Shown: positions 7,164 through 16,809, numbered from the stretch's first letter. The stretch is 64,000 nt of DNA from Halobacteriovoraceae bacterium (GCA_002711995.1 PASN01000014.1:248001-312000), one strand, 5' to 3'. The notes: generated by a model from the letters alone, not told the origin. Made by a program: numbers and translations.

Positions 7164-8489
7164 CTAGGCCGCATTGTTTAGGTCAACGCGGTCGCCTTTT
7201 CTCTTATTGTAGGTTTCCTTGAACTTTTCACCAAGGTCGGGATACTTGGCAACAACCTCTAAAAAGTCTTTCTTTTTGAAGGTGTAGAGGTCGCAGTATG
7301 CTTTGGCCATGACATCTGCCGAGCGGATTGTGTCCTCTAAAAGCGCTATTTCACCAAAGAACTGGCCGGCCTTTAGCTGTGCAATGACTTTCTCTCCCAT
7401 GGAGACCTCCACCTCTCCATGTCCTATAATGAACATCTCTTCTCCCACTTCACCTTTTTTTACGATGTACTCGTGAGGAGAAAGATAAGTTTGCTCAAGC
7501 TTTTGAGCAATCATTTTCAAACATGGAGTGGAGCACTCTTTAAATATGTGAACATTTTTAATGAGCTTTATTTTCATATATACAGCAAGCTCGTTTTGAA
7601 GGGCCTGTGGCAGCTCATTAATGATTCTTGTATCCTGCTCGGAAATGTTTTGCGTTATCAGGTGGGTGTAAAAAGAAAAAACCTGCCTTTGTAGACTGGC
7701 AGGGATGTTGTAAAACTTTAAAAACTGGTTGAGTCCGGCCATTTTTTCTTTTCTTTCTTCTCTGTACCTGTCGGCCAACATGATCATTCTGGAGAAATTA
7801 CCAATAATCACACCATAGGTGGCAACACCTATTAGCATTACTCCCATTGTAAAGATTCTTGCCATATTGGTCTGAGGGACAATATCTCCATAGCCCACAG
7901 TGGTGAGAGTGGTGATCGTCCAATAAAGAGAAATATTGTAATAAGACACTGGGTCTAAGTCTGTTCTTGGGTTTAGAAGCATCCATCCGCAAGATATAAA
8001 GTGGATGGCCAAAAAGATTCCTGTAATGAAGATTACTGCCCTTAGCGACTTTGGTAGATGATCCATAAGCCCTGCAAGATCCCGCGCCCGTCCAAGCCTA
8101 GCAAGCCTTGCAAGCCTTAAAGCTCCGAATACCCCCAAGGGAAGCCCTGGGGCAAGAAAGTGGGCGATTATATCCAATGGTAGAGAAGTAACTATATCCA
8201 ATGGAAACCATATCGACTTTAAATATGGCCTTGGCTCATCTATTTCTGGAGAGTCCCATTTAAGGTTCTCAGGAAGTTTTAAATTACCTTTTAGCCTAAG
8301 GATGAGGTCGACTGTAAATATAAGACTTAAAAGTCCATCCATGACCAAATTTGTGGTTGTGGGTGTGTACTCCAGCACAAAGCTTAGAGGAGCTTCCACG
8401 GCCGTCCATACGACTCCTATGAAGACCACAGAGAGCCATAAGATTGTAGGAATGTTTTCTTTGTCTTTAGGGTTGTAACTGTACAACAT
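7164..8489 (-). CDS. Cyclic-nucleotide-gated potassium channel homologue
   Basis: A 441-residue inner-membrane channel of the voltage-gated type. Hydrophobic segments span roughly residues 15-225. An S4-like helix has regularly spaced arginines (RLARLARLGRARDL), a reentrant pore follows, and the selectivity filter TVGYGD marks potassium selectivity. After the last helix comes a C-linker and a cyclic-nucleotide-binding domain (about residues 300-425) with IVKKGEVGEEMFIIGHGEVE and the phosphate-binding cassette GQFFGEIALLEDTIRSADV, in which the Arg contacting cyclic nucleotide phosphate is conserved. This is the HCN/CNG architecture, as in the bacterial channels MlotiK1 and SthK, though those differ in length. 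It would let cAMP or cGMP gate potassium flux. It is transcribed alone. Confidence 0.88.
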   Translation of the reverse strand: MLYSYNPKDKENIPTILWLSVVFIGVVWTAVEAPLSFVLEYTPTTTNLVMDGLLSLIFTVDLILRLKGNLKLPENLKWDSPEIDEPRPYLKSIWFPLDIVTSLPLDIIAHFLAPGLPLGVFGALRLARLARLGRARDLAGLMDHLPKSLRAVIFITGIFLAIHFISCGWMLLNPRTDLDPVSYYNISLYWTITTLTTVGYGDIVPQTNMARIFTMGVMLIGVATYGVIIGNFSRMIMLADRYREERKEKMAGLNQFLKFYNIPASLQRQVFSFYTHLITQNISEQDTRIINELPQALQNELAVYMKIKLIKNVHIFKECSTPCLKMIAQKLEQTYLSPHEYIVKKGEVGEEMFIIGHGEVEVSMGEKVIAQLKAGQFFGEIALLEDTIRSADVMAKAYCDLYTFKKKDFLEVVAKYPDLGEKFKETYNKRKGDRVDLNNAA

Positions 8490-8703
8490 AATTTATTACC
8501 GCCATAAAGTTTATCGGAGTATTGAGCCGGAAATTAAGTATGCAGAGGCTAAAGTTTAAGTATTTTCTGAACAATTAAAAATATTTAGTGATTATTAATT
8601 TTTCATAAGGATAATATTTACACTCAAAACGTTTGAAGGTGGCGCTGCGTTAGAGAATTGTTTAACATTATTAAGAACTCAGGCTTGCCTGGAATTAAAC
8701 TTA
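8490..8703. other. Divergent intergenic region
   Basis: A 214-bp gap between the channel gene and the acidic-protein gene. It is AT-rich and should hold promoters for both. I see no hairpin, repeat or additional reading frame worth naming. Confidence 0.5.
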
Positions 8704-9060
8704 ATGGAGAAGCAATTTAAGATGAAGAACGCTACAACAGTTGAAGATGAAAATGTGATAAAAGTGAGCTTTGGGGAGACTCCTAATGAGATTTCCCATC
8801 CAGCAAGCAAGAACTTTCCAGAAGAGCTAGAAGACGACCCTCTGGCACAGCTACTCGCTGAAGGTGAGTTGGACGATCTATTTGAGGACGAAGATCTTGA
8901 GGAAGACTACATTCACGCACACTCAAGGCCATGGGATTTCACATCCAGTTATTTAGACAGTCCTATGGAGTTGGCCGAAAATATTCAAAAACAGATAAAA
9001 AGACTTAAAGATGACTCAAAAAGAATGAAGTATTATTTGGATGAGTTGAATATTGATTAG
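8704..9060 (+). CDS. Small acidic protein of unknown function
   Basis: A 118-residue soluble protein I do not recognise. The middle is strongly acidic (EDDPLAQLLAEGELDDLFED and a following run of Asp/Glu), and the C-terminal 30 residues form a probable amphipathic or coiled-coil helix (IQKQIKRLKDDSKRMKYYLDEL). There is no signal peptide or membrane segment. The start could be the ATG at 8704 or the one at 8722; neither has a strong ribosome binding site. It lies in the divergent region opposite the channel gene and 120 bp upstream of the histidine kinase on the same strand. Codon use matches its neighbours, so I consider it a real gene. Confidence 0.65.
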   Translation: MEKQFKMKNATTVEDENVIKVSFGETPNEISHPASKNFPEELEDDPLAQLLAEGELDDLFEDEDLEEDYIHAHSRPWDFTSSYLDSPMELAENIQKQIKRLKDDSKRMKYYLDELNID

Positions 9061-9180
9061 CTAACAATATAAATAATTCTTGTCTATTTGATGTCAAGCA
9101 TCAAAGCATAGCGCCCAAACCTTTAATGTAATAAGCACTACTGAAATTTTTCTAAAGTTGGAAAAAGTAAGAGTAGGCTT

Positions 9181-10713
9181 ATGAAACAAAATTTTTTAAT
9201 ACCTCAAAACAGAGTGCCTCTTCAACACCAAGGTGTTTTCGAAAGTGTTAACGAACCTATTGTCATTATCGAAAACACTGGCGAGGTGTGCGATGCAAAT
9301 CCCGCCGCAGATGAGCTCTTTGAAGTTCCAAGATTTAATGATCTAAACTTCTTTAGTCTCTTTGATGAAAATGAGTCTCGCAAACTCTTGAACGCTGTAA
9401 ACCTAAGCATAGGTGAGGGTAGAGAGGTTCGTTTTAAAACCTGTTTCAGGTCCAATACTGGGGAAACTCTGAAGCTTCTACTTAGGGCGAGGCCATGGGT
9501 TGATTTCTCAGGCCCCGCAAACAGATCAGGATGCGCTCTTTTTATCAAAGATCTTACTCAGCAAATTAAGCTCACTGAGGCCATAAAAAAATTTAAAATG
9601 GAGGCCGAGGCGGCCAGAATTGCAAAATCTCAATTTTTAGCAAACATATCCCACGAAATCAAAACACCCCTTAACATCGTGATGGGGTACGCAGGATTAA
9701 TGAAGAACAACGACTTTGATGAGGAGTCTAAGAGGGAGCTCTATGAGGGTATTCAAAGCCATGGTGATTCTTTAAAAAAACTAGTGGAAGGACTTCTTGA
9801 AATGAGTAAAGTCGAAGCGAACGCTGTGAAAACCCATGAAGAAACCTTCGCCCTATACCCTTTAATTGAGGAAGTGCTATCAGACGCAAGAGATCTCGCA
9901 ATGGGTAAAAACATTGAGTTAGGCCTGGAGTTTAAGGCCTTAAAAACTCAGAGCTTGAAAACGGATCCACAGAAGTTAAAGCAAATTTTGATGAATCTCC
10001 TTCAAAATTCAGTGAAGTTCACAGATCGAGGCAAGATTTTGCTCAAGGTGTATTATTCGAAAGATAAACGGTTGGCGTTCAAAATCTTGGACTCCGGCGT
10101 TGGCATTCCCTCAGGGGAGTGGAAAAGAGTGTTTGACCCCTTCTCCCAGGCCGATGAATCTATGACGAGAGCTCATGGAGGCGGCGGCCTGGGGTTGGCG
10201 GTTTCCAAGGGACTGGCCAAAGCGCTTGGGGGAGATTTAAGCTTGGTCAACTCTGTCCCTGGCAAAGGGTCTATATTTGAACTGTGGCTCCCAGAGAGAG
10301 CGGTAATGGCCCAAACCTCCCAAGAGAAGTACCCCAATCTTAGAAGGGCAAAGATATTGCTGGTTGAAGATATTATAGAGAACCAAACATTAATAAAACT
10401 CTATTTAAAGAGCATTGATTGTGACTTGGATTTCGCCGAAGATGGCCTCGAAGCACTAAACAAATTAAAAATTAAAAACTACGATTTAATTTTGATGGAC
10501 TTGCAAATGCCGCGTGTGGACGGATTTGAGGCCACTGAGAAACTAAGAAAAGCTGGTATTCAAACGCCTGTTATCGCATTGAGCGCGCACAATATGAAAG
10601 AGGATATCGAAAGATGCAAGAGGGTTGGCTTCAATGACCACTTGGCAAAGCCTGTGCAATCAAAAGATCTACTTCATAAGATAAACTATGAAATTGCACA
10701 GGCGAGAATCTAA
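9181..10713 (+). CDS. Cytosolic PAS hybrid histidine kinase with receiver domain
   Basis: A 510-residue hybrid sensor kinase with no membrane segments, so it senses an internal signal. Order: a PAS domain (about residues 16-130), a short coiled coil, a HisKA domain with the phospho-acceptor His near residue 158 (FLANISHEIKTPLN), a HATPase domain with N-box LMNLLQNSVKF, G1 DSGVGIP and G2 GGGGLGLAVSKGLA, and a C-terminal receiver (ILLVEDIIENQ ... LILMDLQMPRVDG, acceptor Asp near 440; conserved Lys in HLAKPVQ). The receiver lacks an output domain, so the phosphate presumably passes to an HPt or acts inside the kinase. It ends one base before the stop of the convergent MscS gene. Confidence 0.92.
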   Translation: MKQNFLIPQNRVPLQHQGVFESVNEPIVIIENTGEVCDANPAADELFEVPRFNDLNFFSLFDENESRKLLNAVNLSIGEGREVRFKTCFRSNTGETLKLLLRARPWVDFSGPANRSGCALFIKDLTQQIKLTEAIKKFKMEAEAARIAKSQFLANISHEIKTPLNIVMGYAGLMKNNDFDEESKRELYEGIQSHGDSLKKLVEGLLEMSKVEANAVKTHEETFALYPLIEEVLSDARDLAMGKNIELGLEFKALKTQSLKTDPQKLKQILMNLLQNSVKFTDRGKILLKVYYSKDKRLAFKILDSGVGIPSGEWKRVFDPFSQADESMTRAHGGGGLGLAVSKGLAKALGGDLSLVNSVPGKGSIFELWLPERAVMAQTSQEKYPNLRRAKILLVEDIIENQTLIKLYLKSIDCDLDFAEDGLEALNKLKIKNYDLILMDLQMPRVDGFEATEKLRKAGIQTPVIALSAHNMKEDIERCKRVGFNDHLAKPVQSKDLLHKINYEIAQARI

Positions 10714-11625
10714 TTAGGCCTCTTTGTTTATCGAGACATTGAACGGAGCGGATGCTTCGCCAAAGTAAATCGATTGATGAGGAAAAGGTATTTCGATATT
10801 CTCTCTATCGAAGTCTTCTTTAATAATTTTTCTGTACTCCCTTCCAACTGCCCATTGTTCAAGTGGAGTAGTTTTTATTCTTGCTTTAATAACAAGGGCA
10901 GAGTCGCCAAAACTATCAAGTCCAAATATCTCAATATCTTCAAGTATCTTTTGGCCAAACTCATCATTGGATCTAAGCTTATCGAAGGACTGCTTCATAA
11001 CGTCCATTACTTTATTAAGATCTTCTTTGTAGGCCACACCAATTTCAAAGACCATTGCGGACCAACCCTTAGTCATGTTCGCCACTGTGTTGATAGAGCC
11101 ATTTCTAAAGTAATGAACCGTTCCAGACATGTCTCTTAGAACGATAGTTCTGAAATTGATCTGTTCAACCAAACCGCCTTGGCCATTAATCACTGCAACA
11201 TCTCCTTCGCGCACTTGATCTTCAAATAGAAGAAAAAATCCAGAAATGACATCTTGAACCATGTTTTGAGCTCCAAAACCTACGGCCAAACCAAGAACAC
11301 CTGCGGAGGCCAGAAGTGGGCCAATACTTACACCTACGGTTTGAAGGCCAACAAGTATGGCAACGCATATGACTAAGATATTGAGGCCTTTTTTCACCAA
11401 ATTGGTTATTGTCTCCAGCCTTTTCTCTTTCTCCATATCTGTTTCATCTGGGTGCGCCGCTGACCTCTTAGCGGTGAGTCTTTCTTTCCAGCGATCAATG
11501 ACAAATTTTACAACCCTTAATAGGACGACTGCTAATATAAAAACTAAAACAAGCTGCATTGCGCTGCTTGCTATTGTTAAGAGAAAGTCCTCAGTCATAT
11601 ACTCTTTCAGATCTTCGATGTTCAC
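10714..11625 (-). CDS. mscS: Small-conductance mechanosensitive channel, MscS family
   Basis: The 303-residue protein has the length and layout of the basic MscS channel: three hydrophobic helices within the first 135 residues, the pore-lining TM3 being rich in Gly and Ala (LGLAVGFGAQNMVQDVISGF), then the cytoplasmic beta and alpha/beta domains. The conserved sequence INGQGGLVEQINFRTIVLRD is the beta-domain signature. Such channels open under membrane tension and release solutes during osmotic downshock. It is the last of a reverse-strand group with an EamA transporter and a PLD-family enzyme, 68 bp downstream of the transporter. Confidence 0.93.
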   Translation of the reverse strand: MNIEDLKEYMTEDFLLTIASSAMQLVLVFILAVVLLRVVKFVIDRWKERLTAKRSAAHPDETDMEKEKRLETITNLVKKGLNILVICVAILVGLQTVGVSIGPLLASAGVLGLAVGFGAQNMVQDVISGFFLLFEDQVREGDVAVINGQGGLVEQINFRTIVLRDMSGTVHYFRNGSINTVANMTKGWSAMVFEIGVAYKEDLNKVMDVMKQSFDKLRSNDEFGQKILEDIEIFGLDSFGDSALVIKARIKTTPLEQWAVGREYRKIIKEDFDRENIEIPFPHQSIYFGEASAPFNVSINKEA

Positions 11626-11693
11626 AGTGCTCCTTTGAAATTTAATTTGAGTATAAGTTAGCGCCTGATGCGTTTTGTTTCAATAGACAGGGC

Positions 11694-12581
11694 CTAGACA
11701 TTCTCTTGAGCGGTTTTCGAGGAAAGAACCATAAGGCCGCTAATTAAGATTCCTGCGTATATGAGCCAAGACTGGAAGGCCGGGATTGTCCCATGCATAA
11801 AGAAGGTTGCTAGTGAGGCAATTATAGGTTGAAGGTATATGAAAAATGTTACCTTGGTGACGTCAAGGTGTTTAAGAGTCCAGATATTTAAAAGATAGGC
11901 GACAGAAGTTGAGATAAGAATTTCGAAAGTCACATAAAGAAATTCTTTTAGGCCTAGTGCGGAGTAGGTGGGAATGTCCACCATTCTTTCTTTGGCCATA
12001 AAAAGCATGAGAAGTCCGCCACCTAAAAGCATTTTTCCGGCCAAAAGCTCAAATGGAAAATCCTTATTTAAGAGTCTTTTCCCAATGATAAAAGCTGCGC
12101 AAAATGCTAGAACATTTAAAAGGATTAATGTGTTTCCAAGATTTATAAACTCGACGCTAGTTGCCTTGGATTTCTGAAGAATCAGGTAGCAGATAAGTAA
12201 AAATGATATAATAACACCTGTTACCTTTTTAGGTGTGGCCCTTTCCTGTTCTGTGATTAATGCAATTATTAATGAGATTATAGGGAGTGTGTTCGACAGA
12301 AGCGCAACATTTACTGTGCTTGTCAGTTGAAGGCCCTTCATGAAAAAAATCTGGTTAATAAAAAAACCTAAAAACGCTACAAGAAGAAGAGGTACAAAGT
12401 TTGTTTTGATATGCCTAAGTTCGAGTTTGTTTCGAAAATAAAAGAGTATGAGGGCTCCGCCAACGATGCCCCTCCATGAGGAAAGGGCATAAGGGGAGAC
12501 GCCCGAATCAAGAATCTCACGCGCAATTGCATAATGTAGAGCGAAAATAGCGCTTACCAGAGCACACCCTGCAAGCGCCAT
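11694..12581 (-). CDS. EamA/DMT-family metabolite transporter
   Basis: A 295-residue inner-membrane protein with about ten hydrophobic helices in two homologous halves, the EamA repeat of the drug/metabolite transporter superfamily. The first half contains the typical segment SSWRGIVGGALILFYF and the second half ends with the LQPIIASLATFFMHG(T)IP pattern found in EamA repeats. Members move small metabolites such as amino acids or purines, usually outward; the substrate cannot be read from sequence. It lies 36 bp after the PLD-family gene and 68 bp before mscS on the same strand, so the three could be one transcript. Confidence 0.9.
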   Translation of the reverse strand: MALAGCALVSAIFALHYAIAREILDSGVSPYALSSWRGIVGGALILFYFRNKLELRHIKTNFVPLLLVAFLGFFINQIFFMKGLQLTSTVNVALLSNTLPIISLIIALITEQERATPKKVTGVIISFLLICYLILQKSKATSVEFINLGNTLILLNVLAFCAAFIIGKRLLNKDFPFELLAGKMLLGGGLLMLFMAKERMVDIPTYSALGLKEFLYVTFEILISTSVAYLLNIWTLKHLDVTKVTFFIYLQPIIASLATFFMHGTIPAFQSWLIYAGILISGLMVLSSKTAQENV

Positions 12582-12617
12582 GTTTTTATGTTTTATAGCA
12601 GTAATTTTAAAACCTTT

Positions 12618-14174
12618 TTAGAGCAAAAGATTCAAAAGCCATGATGGCAAGGCCATCAAGAGCATCTTAGGCAGTTTGCTTCTGTCAGCTCCAAAGACGC
12701 TCACACGGTCGCCATTTTTATCAGTGGCAGTAAAGTTCTCGTGGATTAAATAGCCTTCATCCATTCTAGAAACAACGTTGCCCTTTACTTCATTGAAGAG
12801 TTCTTGGCTGCCTTGGCAGAAGATGGCCATCTCGGAATTGTAATGGTTAGACCTGTTGTCTACATTATAGGTTCCTATCATGAACTCATTTTTATTTGGG
12901 TCGTTATATTCATAGATCTGGGTCTTTGAATGGGTGCCCCATGCCGCCCCTTCCACAGACTGATCCAGCACTTCATTTTCATCAATGTACTCGCCAGAGT
13001 GAATGTAGGTTTTTATTTCCTGACCGGCCCAAGAGAAGACTGATCTATAAAGGTTTGCTGCAACATACAGAGCGTCGGTAGAGGCCATAGAGTTTGTGTA
13101 CAGGGAAACATCCATGCCTTTTGCTATAAGCTTTGCATATATCTCAAGAGACTTTGGACTGTTAATCATATAGGGGGAACTTATTATAACTGCCTTGTCA
13201 GCGCTTATTAGCTTGTCAAAAAGTGTTTTTCTAAGAAACCTGTAATCGTCGCCGTAGTCATCAACTAAACGAGTTAAAAAATCACCACCTGGAGCGTCTG
13301 TTGAAAAAGTCGTCACTGGACACTCATGAAGCTTTTTCTTAGCTAGGATCTTTGATCCAATATTGGCGGCCATGTCTGCTTTTTGCTTTGCTGCCTTATT
13401 TAGAGTTAAAAATGCTTGGGCCTTCTTAATTCTTTCCTTGTGCTCTTTAATGGCCTTTGTGTTTGGCACTTCTATTCTTTGCCAGTAGGCGGAACCAGGC
13501 TCTTTATATCGCTTTAGGACTGTGGCCGGGGGCGCTTTGGGTGCGGATGGAGTCACAGAGATGTCATGTTCGAAATATTTGTCGAAACTCTTTCTCATTG
13601 TTGCAACAATATTGCCTTCCACATAAACGTCTCTGTCAAGAAAGTTAAACTCACTTGAGAAGTCATAGTAGTCATCTTCCACATTTCTTCCGCCTGTAAT
13701 TGCGAAGGTGTCATCCACGCTTAAAAGCTTTCTATGATTTCTAAAATTTATCGAACTTACCCTAATTGTTGCGGCGTCATTATAGTACTTAACTTCTATG
13801 CCTTCATTTTTTAGTGCCTGGGCGTAGTATTCATCTAATTGAAAGATGGTTGATGACTTATCAACAAGTATCCTAACTCTAACACCACGTTTGGCGGCCT
13901 TGACCAACTCTGCTGTTAGGATATTAGAAGATTCGTCCAGAGCGTATATAAAGTATTCAACTTCAATGTGCTTTTTGGCCTTCCTTATGATCTCCAGTCG
14001 CTTCTCTAAAGAGGCAATTCCACTATTTAAAATCATCATTTTGTTGGTATGGCCTTCTGAGGACTTCTGAACCTCATAGTATGGATAGGGAATACTGTCA
14101 GACAATAGAGATGCTTGAGCTGCAGAAGTGGATAAAACCGCCACTGCTGAGACGGCAAAGACCAAATTTTTCAT
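12618..14174 (-). CDS. Secreted phospholipase D / cardiolipin synthase-like protein
   Basis: A 518-residue protein with a signal peptide (MKNLVFAVSAVAVLSTSAAQA) and two PLD catalytic motifs. The first is HRKLLSVDDTFAITGGRN near residue 145, the second HSKTQIYEYNDPNKNEFMIG near residue 415 with the Asn-rich block TYNVDNRSNHYNSE after it. Both histidines and lysines are present, so it is probably active on phosphodiester bonds, as a phospholipase D, cardiolipin synthase-like or nuclease activity. Export makes it a periplasmic or extracellular enzyme. It is the first gene of the probable reverse-strand unit with the EamA and MscS genes. The long middle segment between the two motifs (about residues 215-330) is Lys-rich and helical. 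Confidence 0.88.
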   Translation of the reverse strand: MKNLVFAVSAVAVLSTSAAQASLLSDSIPYPYYEVQKSSEGHTNKMMILNSGIASLEKRLEIIRKAKKHIEVEYFIYALDESSNILTAELVKAAKRGVRVRILVDKSSTIFQLDEYYAQALKNEGIEVKYYNDAATIRVSSINFRNHRKLLSVDDTFAITGGRNVEDDYYDFSSEFNFLDRDVYVEGNIVATMRKSFDKYFEHDISVTPSAPKAPPATVLKRYKEPGSAYWQRIEVPNTKAIKEHKERIKKAQAFLTLNKAAKQKADMAANIGSKILAKKKLHECPVTTFSTDAPGGDFLTRLVDDYGDDYRFLRKTLFDKLISADKAVIISSPYMINSPKSLEIYAKLIAKGMDVSLYTNSMASTDALYVAANLYRSVFSWAGQEIKTYIHSGEYIDENEVLDQSVEGAAWGTHSKTQIYEYNDPNKNEFMIGTYNVDNRSNHYNSEMAIFCQGSQELFNEVKGNVVSRMDEGYLIHENFTATDKNGDRVSVFGADRSKLPKMLLMALPSWLLNLLL

Positions 14175-14402
14175 ACTATTCCTTATGTTAAGTTCAGCAT
14201 GAATTATTCCATGATAAATGATTCATCCAAATAGACATTGAAGTAAATATTCATGTGTCAAAAATATAGACAGTTTGTGGTTTCTAAAATGAGTATTTTG
14301 TAAACACTTCATTTGAGGTGTGTGTAAAGTTTTCAGAGAGATTGAGAAACGTCACAAATGGAGATTTAATTAGTCTATAACCAACACGTAAAGGAAAATA
14401 TT
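14175..14402. other. AT-rich intergenic region
   Basis: This 228-bp divergent gap between the PLD-family gene and the first exported-protein gene must hold two promoters. I see only a weak inverted repeat (ACACTTCA/TGAGGTGT with one G-T pair) near 14304-14325 and no recognisable operator or gene. Confidence 0.5.
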
Positions 14403-14900
14403 ATGAAAAGAATTTTTGCATTACTACTTTCTCTATCTTCTGTAGCTGCATTTGCTGGCGATACATTTACTATTAACGTTCAAGATAACTCAAATAGCGT
14501 TACACTAAATAAGTATCAAGCTGTTTACAGTTCTTCCGCAGGTATGTTCTGTGGTAAATTGCACAATGGGTCTTTTGTTTCTAAGAAGGATTTTGAACCT
14601 GATGCACCCGGAAGAATTCCATCTACAGGAAAGATTGTTGTTGATAAAGAAGTTAAAAATGGTTTTTGTACGTACAAGCTTTCAGATGTGATTCTTTGGG
14701 GACCAAACCATGGGAACCATCCTATTGAGTTTGTTTCAATTCCTGTTCTAAATGAATACAGCCATGTAAGCCTAGGAAGACAACCGGTTGCTGAGCAATT
14801 CAACTATACATGTAAAGATAATACATGGAAGTGTAAAGGACAGGGTGATATCGCATCCATTGAAAGCGATGAAATTTTTATTTATGTAGATGACAAATAA
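14403..14900 (+). CDS. Exported protein of unknown function
   Basis: A 165-residue protein with a clear signal peptide (MKRIFALLLSLSSVAAFAG). The mature part has five cysteines, which suggests disulfides in the periplasm or outside the cell, and is probably beta-rich. I recognise no family. A good ribosome site (AAAGGA) precedes the ATG. The 228-bp gap upstream is AT-rich and probably carries its promoter, though I could not pick clear boxes. The gene is followed 30 bp later by another small exported protein on the same strand, and the pair ends at a strong terminator, so they form a two-gene unit. Confidence 0.75.
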   Translation: MKRIFALLLSLSSVAAFAGDTFTINVQDNSNSVTLNKYQAVYSSSAGMFCGKLHNGSFVSKKDFEPDAPGRIPSTGKIVVDKEVKNGFCTYKLSDVILWGPNHGNHPIEFVSIPVLNEYSHVSLGRQPVAEQFNYTCKDNTWKCKGQGDIASIESDEIFIYVDDK

Positions 14901-14930
14901 TTAAAGCGCTAAAGCGTAAAAGGATTAAAC

Positions 14931-15317
14931 ATGAAAAACATTATTTTTTTAATCGCTCTATGTACATCTTTTTTAGCAAATGCTGAAAGAATCAAATTGC
15001 CACAAAATGAACAGGCAATGAAAGCTGTAAGTAAGCTTAAAATTTATAAAAAAGAAATGAAGGAAATCGAGAAACTATCTGGTGGGCAAGTGGAGCTAAT
15101 TCACATCACTTCAAAGGAAAAAGGCATAAGAGAAGATCTTGGAATTAGTGAAGAGCATAACAGTGGCATGAAGCACAAATTTATGTTTGAATCTAGTGAT
15201 GGTTCCCTATATTGTGACTTTGCTATTTATGTAATTTATCAAAATACAGTACGGATGTCTATTAATGAAAAATACTCGGAAGTTACAAGTAAAGCATATT
15301 GCGAAGAACTGAATTAA
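14931..15317 (+). CDS. Small exported protein of unknown function
   Basis: A 128-residue protein with signal peptide MKNIIFLIALCTSFLANA. The mature protein is Lys/Glu-rich and mostly helical in its first half. It ends with a segment carrying two cysteines (LYCDFA and AYCEEL) that could pair with each other. The sequence recalls short exported proteins found in many copies in predatory bacteria, but I cannot name a family. It follows its neighbour by 30 bp with an AAAGGA ribosome site and is closed by the terminator hairpin that starts 13 bp after its stop. Confidence 0.72.
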   Translation: MKNIIFLIALCTSFLANAERIKLPQNEQAMKAVSKLKIYKKEMKEIEKLSGGQVELIHITSKEKGIREDLGISEEHNSGMKHKFMFESSDGSLYCDFAIYVIYQNTVRMSINEKYSEVTSKAYCEELN

Positions 15318-15329
15318 AATAAAATTGAG

Positions 15330-15357
15330 CGAGGAAGCACTAGTGCTTCCTCGTTTT
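15330..15357. terminator. Bidirectional intrinsic terminator
   Basis: CGAGGAAGCAC is followed by TA and its exact reverse complement GTGCTTCCTCG (15330-15353), then TTTT. The 11-bp stem serves the forward pair of exported-protein genes. The stop codon of the convergent reverse-strand lipoprotein gene lies inside the hairpin, so the same structure probably also ends that transcript, with an A-rich stretch on the forward strand (AATAAAATTG) giving the U-tract. Confidence 0.85.
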
Positions 15358-16587
15358 AAAGCTCCTGTCACCGCTATTGATATCAATTTCTAAAATCCCC
15401 TCAACTGCAGAACCCGTATCCACAACATAAACACTTTCTTCCGATGAACCTAGCTCAATACCTAGGGCAACCACAATATTTGGGCCACTACCGGCGGAAA
15501 CTTTGTCTGAGATAGTCTTTCTGTCACCAGTTACCAAATTAACTTCTGTGATAGAGTCATTGTTTGAGTTATTGATGTAAGCTTTGGTGTCGTTAAAGTT
15601 TACTCTTAATCCGTGGGGCTTGTTAAGGCCTGGTCCTGAGCCTGTGCTGCCATCTGAGATTACCACTCTGTTGCCACTGGCGATATCTATCTCAAGTAGA
15701 GCATTTGCATCTCTATCTGCAAGGAACAGTTTATCGTCAGTACTGTTGATTTGAAGTCCATAGGGAATGTCCATCGTAGGACCAGTACCAACAGAATTGC
15801 TTGAAATTAGTGTTCTGTCACCGGTGCTTAAGTCAACCTCCACAACATTTCGACTTCCATCTCTCTCACAGTAGTAGGCCTTGTCTTCAGCGTTATTTAA
15901 AACAACCCTAGTAGGGTAGCTAATTGTGGGGCCTGACCCGACAGAGTTGCTTGAAACTATAGTTCTATCTCCTGTGGCAATATCTATTTCAAAAACGGCG
16001 TCTACATTGCTATCAACAACATAAAGCTTCGTTTGAGCACTATTTAAGAAAACACCCGTAGGGTTGGTAATATTTGTGCCTTTGCCTCTTGAAGCGCTTG
16101 ATACGGTTGTGGTCACCCCTGTGTCCAAGTCAACAGATACGATAGCGTCTAGTTTCGTATCAGCAATATAGGCCGTTTTTATGTCGTCTGTAATTACAAT
16201 GTCAAAAGGGCCATCCATTTGAACGTCATTGGAATTATCAATTAAAATGGGAAAAGACTTGGCGCCAAGATAATCAAGCACAAGGTTTCCATTTCCAGAA
16301 CAGTTGGCCAGTGTAATGGATGGTGTAGCTGTTGAGGCATTTGAAATAGAAACATCACAAGCTGCGGAACCCGAAGTGGACTGGGCAATGTTGCTCTCTT
16401 TTAGCGCCCCTTCTCCTTCAACTCTTGAAAGATTAAAGGTTATGGAATCTGTGCCATATGCATAGTACTTGTCTGGAAGGGAGAAAGAAAATTTAGAGTT
16501 CTCTGTTAAACTCGTTTCCGCCTGAGGGTCGCCGTTTAAACAGCCTGTTAGCAAAGTAGATAATGTTAATAGCGTTAATACCTTCAT
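15340..16587 (-). CDS. YncE/NHL-like beta-propeller lipoprotein
   Basis: About 415 residues from the ATG at 16587, chosen because AAGGA lies six bases upstream; the frame can be extended to 16638. The N-terminus (MKVLTLLTLSTLLTGC) is a lipoprotein signal with an ideal LTGC lipobox. After a domain of about 100 residues the protein has six or so repeats of roughly 42 residues of the type 'GVFLNSAQTKLYVVDSNVDA' followed by 'VFEIDIATGDRTIVSSNS', which resemble NHL or YncE beta-propeller blades. Such domains bind proteins or ligands; no catalytic motif is evident. Unlike the LVIVD lipoprotein at 848, its blades are nearly identical, suggesting recent repeat duplication. Confidence 0.82.
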   Translation of the reverse strand: MKVLTLLTLSTLLTGCLNGDPQAETSLTENSKFSFSLPDKYYAYGTDSITFNLSRVEGEGALKESNIAQSTSGSAACDVSISNASTATPSITLANCSGNGNLVLDYLGAKSFPILIDNSNDVQMDGPFDIVITDDIKTAYIADTKLDAIVSVDLDTGVTTTVSSASRGKGTNITNPTGVFLNSAQTKLYVVDSNVDAVFEIDIATGDRTIVSSNSVGSGPTISYPTRVVLNNAEDKAYYCERDGSRNVVEVDLSTGDRTLISSNSVGTGPTMDIPYGLQINSTDDKLFLADRDANALLEIDIASGNRVVISDGSTGSGPGLNKPHGLRVNFNDTKAYINNSNNDSITEVNLVTGDRKTISDKVSAGSGPNIVVALGIELGSSEESVYVVDTGSAVEGILEIDINSGDRSFKTRKH

Positions 16588-16809
16588 AGTCATTCCTTTC
16601 GTTAAGAAAACTTTAAAATAAGTTAGGTAAAAACACACCTACCTTTGTGATATTAACTATTTAGGTCCTATCGGATTTTTATTAAAAAGTGTTAATGCCA
16701 TGAAACATAGGCGATCTGAGCCTTTAGGGAACAAAATTAATGACTTAGATCAAAGTAGGGCTGTAAGTAAATGATACTTGGATATGTTTATAGCTATGCC
16801 TAGGATGTA

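Noticed and set aside
9222-9548. A 108-codon reverse frame within the histidine kinase gene
   Set aside because: It lies inside the PAS-kinase gene on the opposite strand and shows no coding features of its own.
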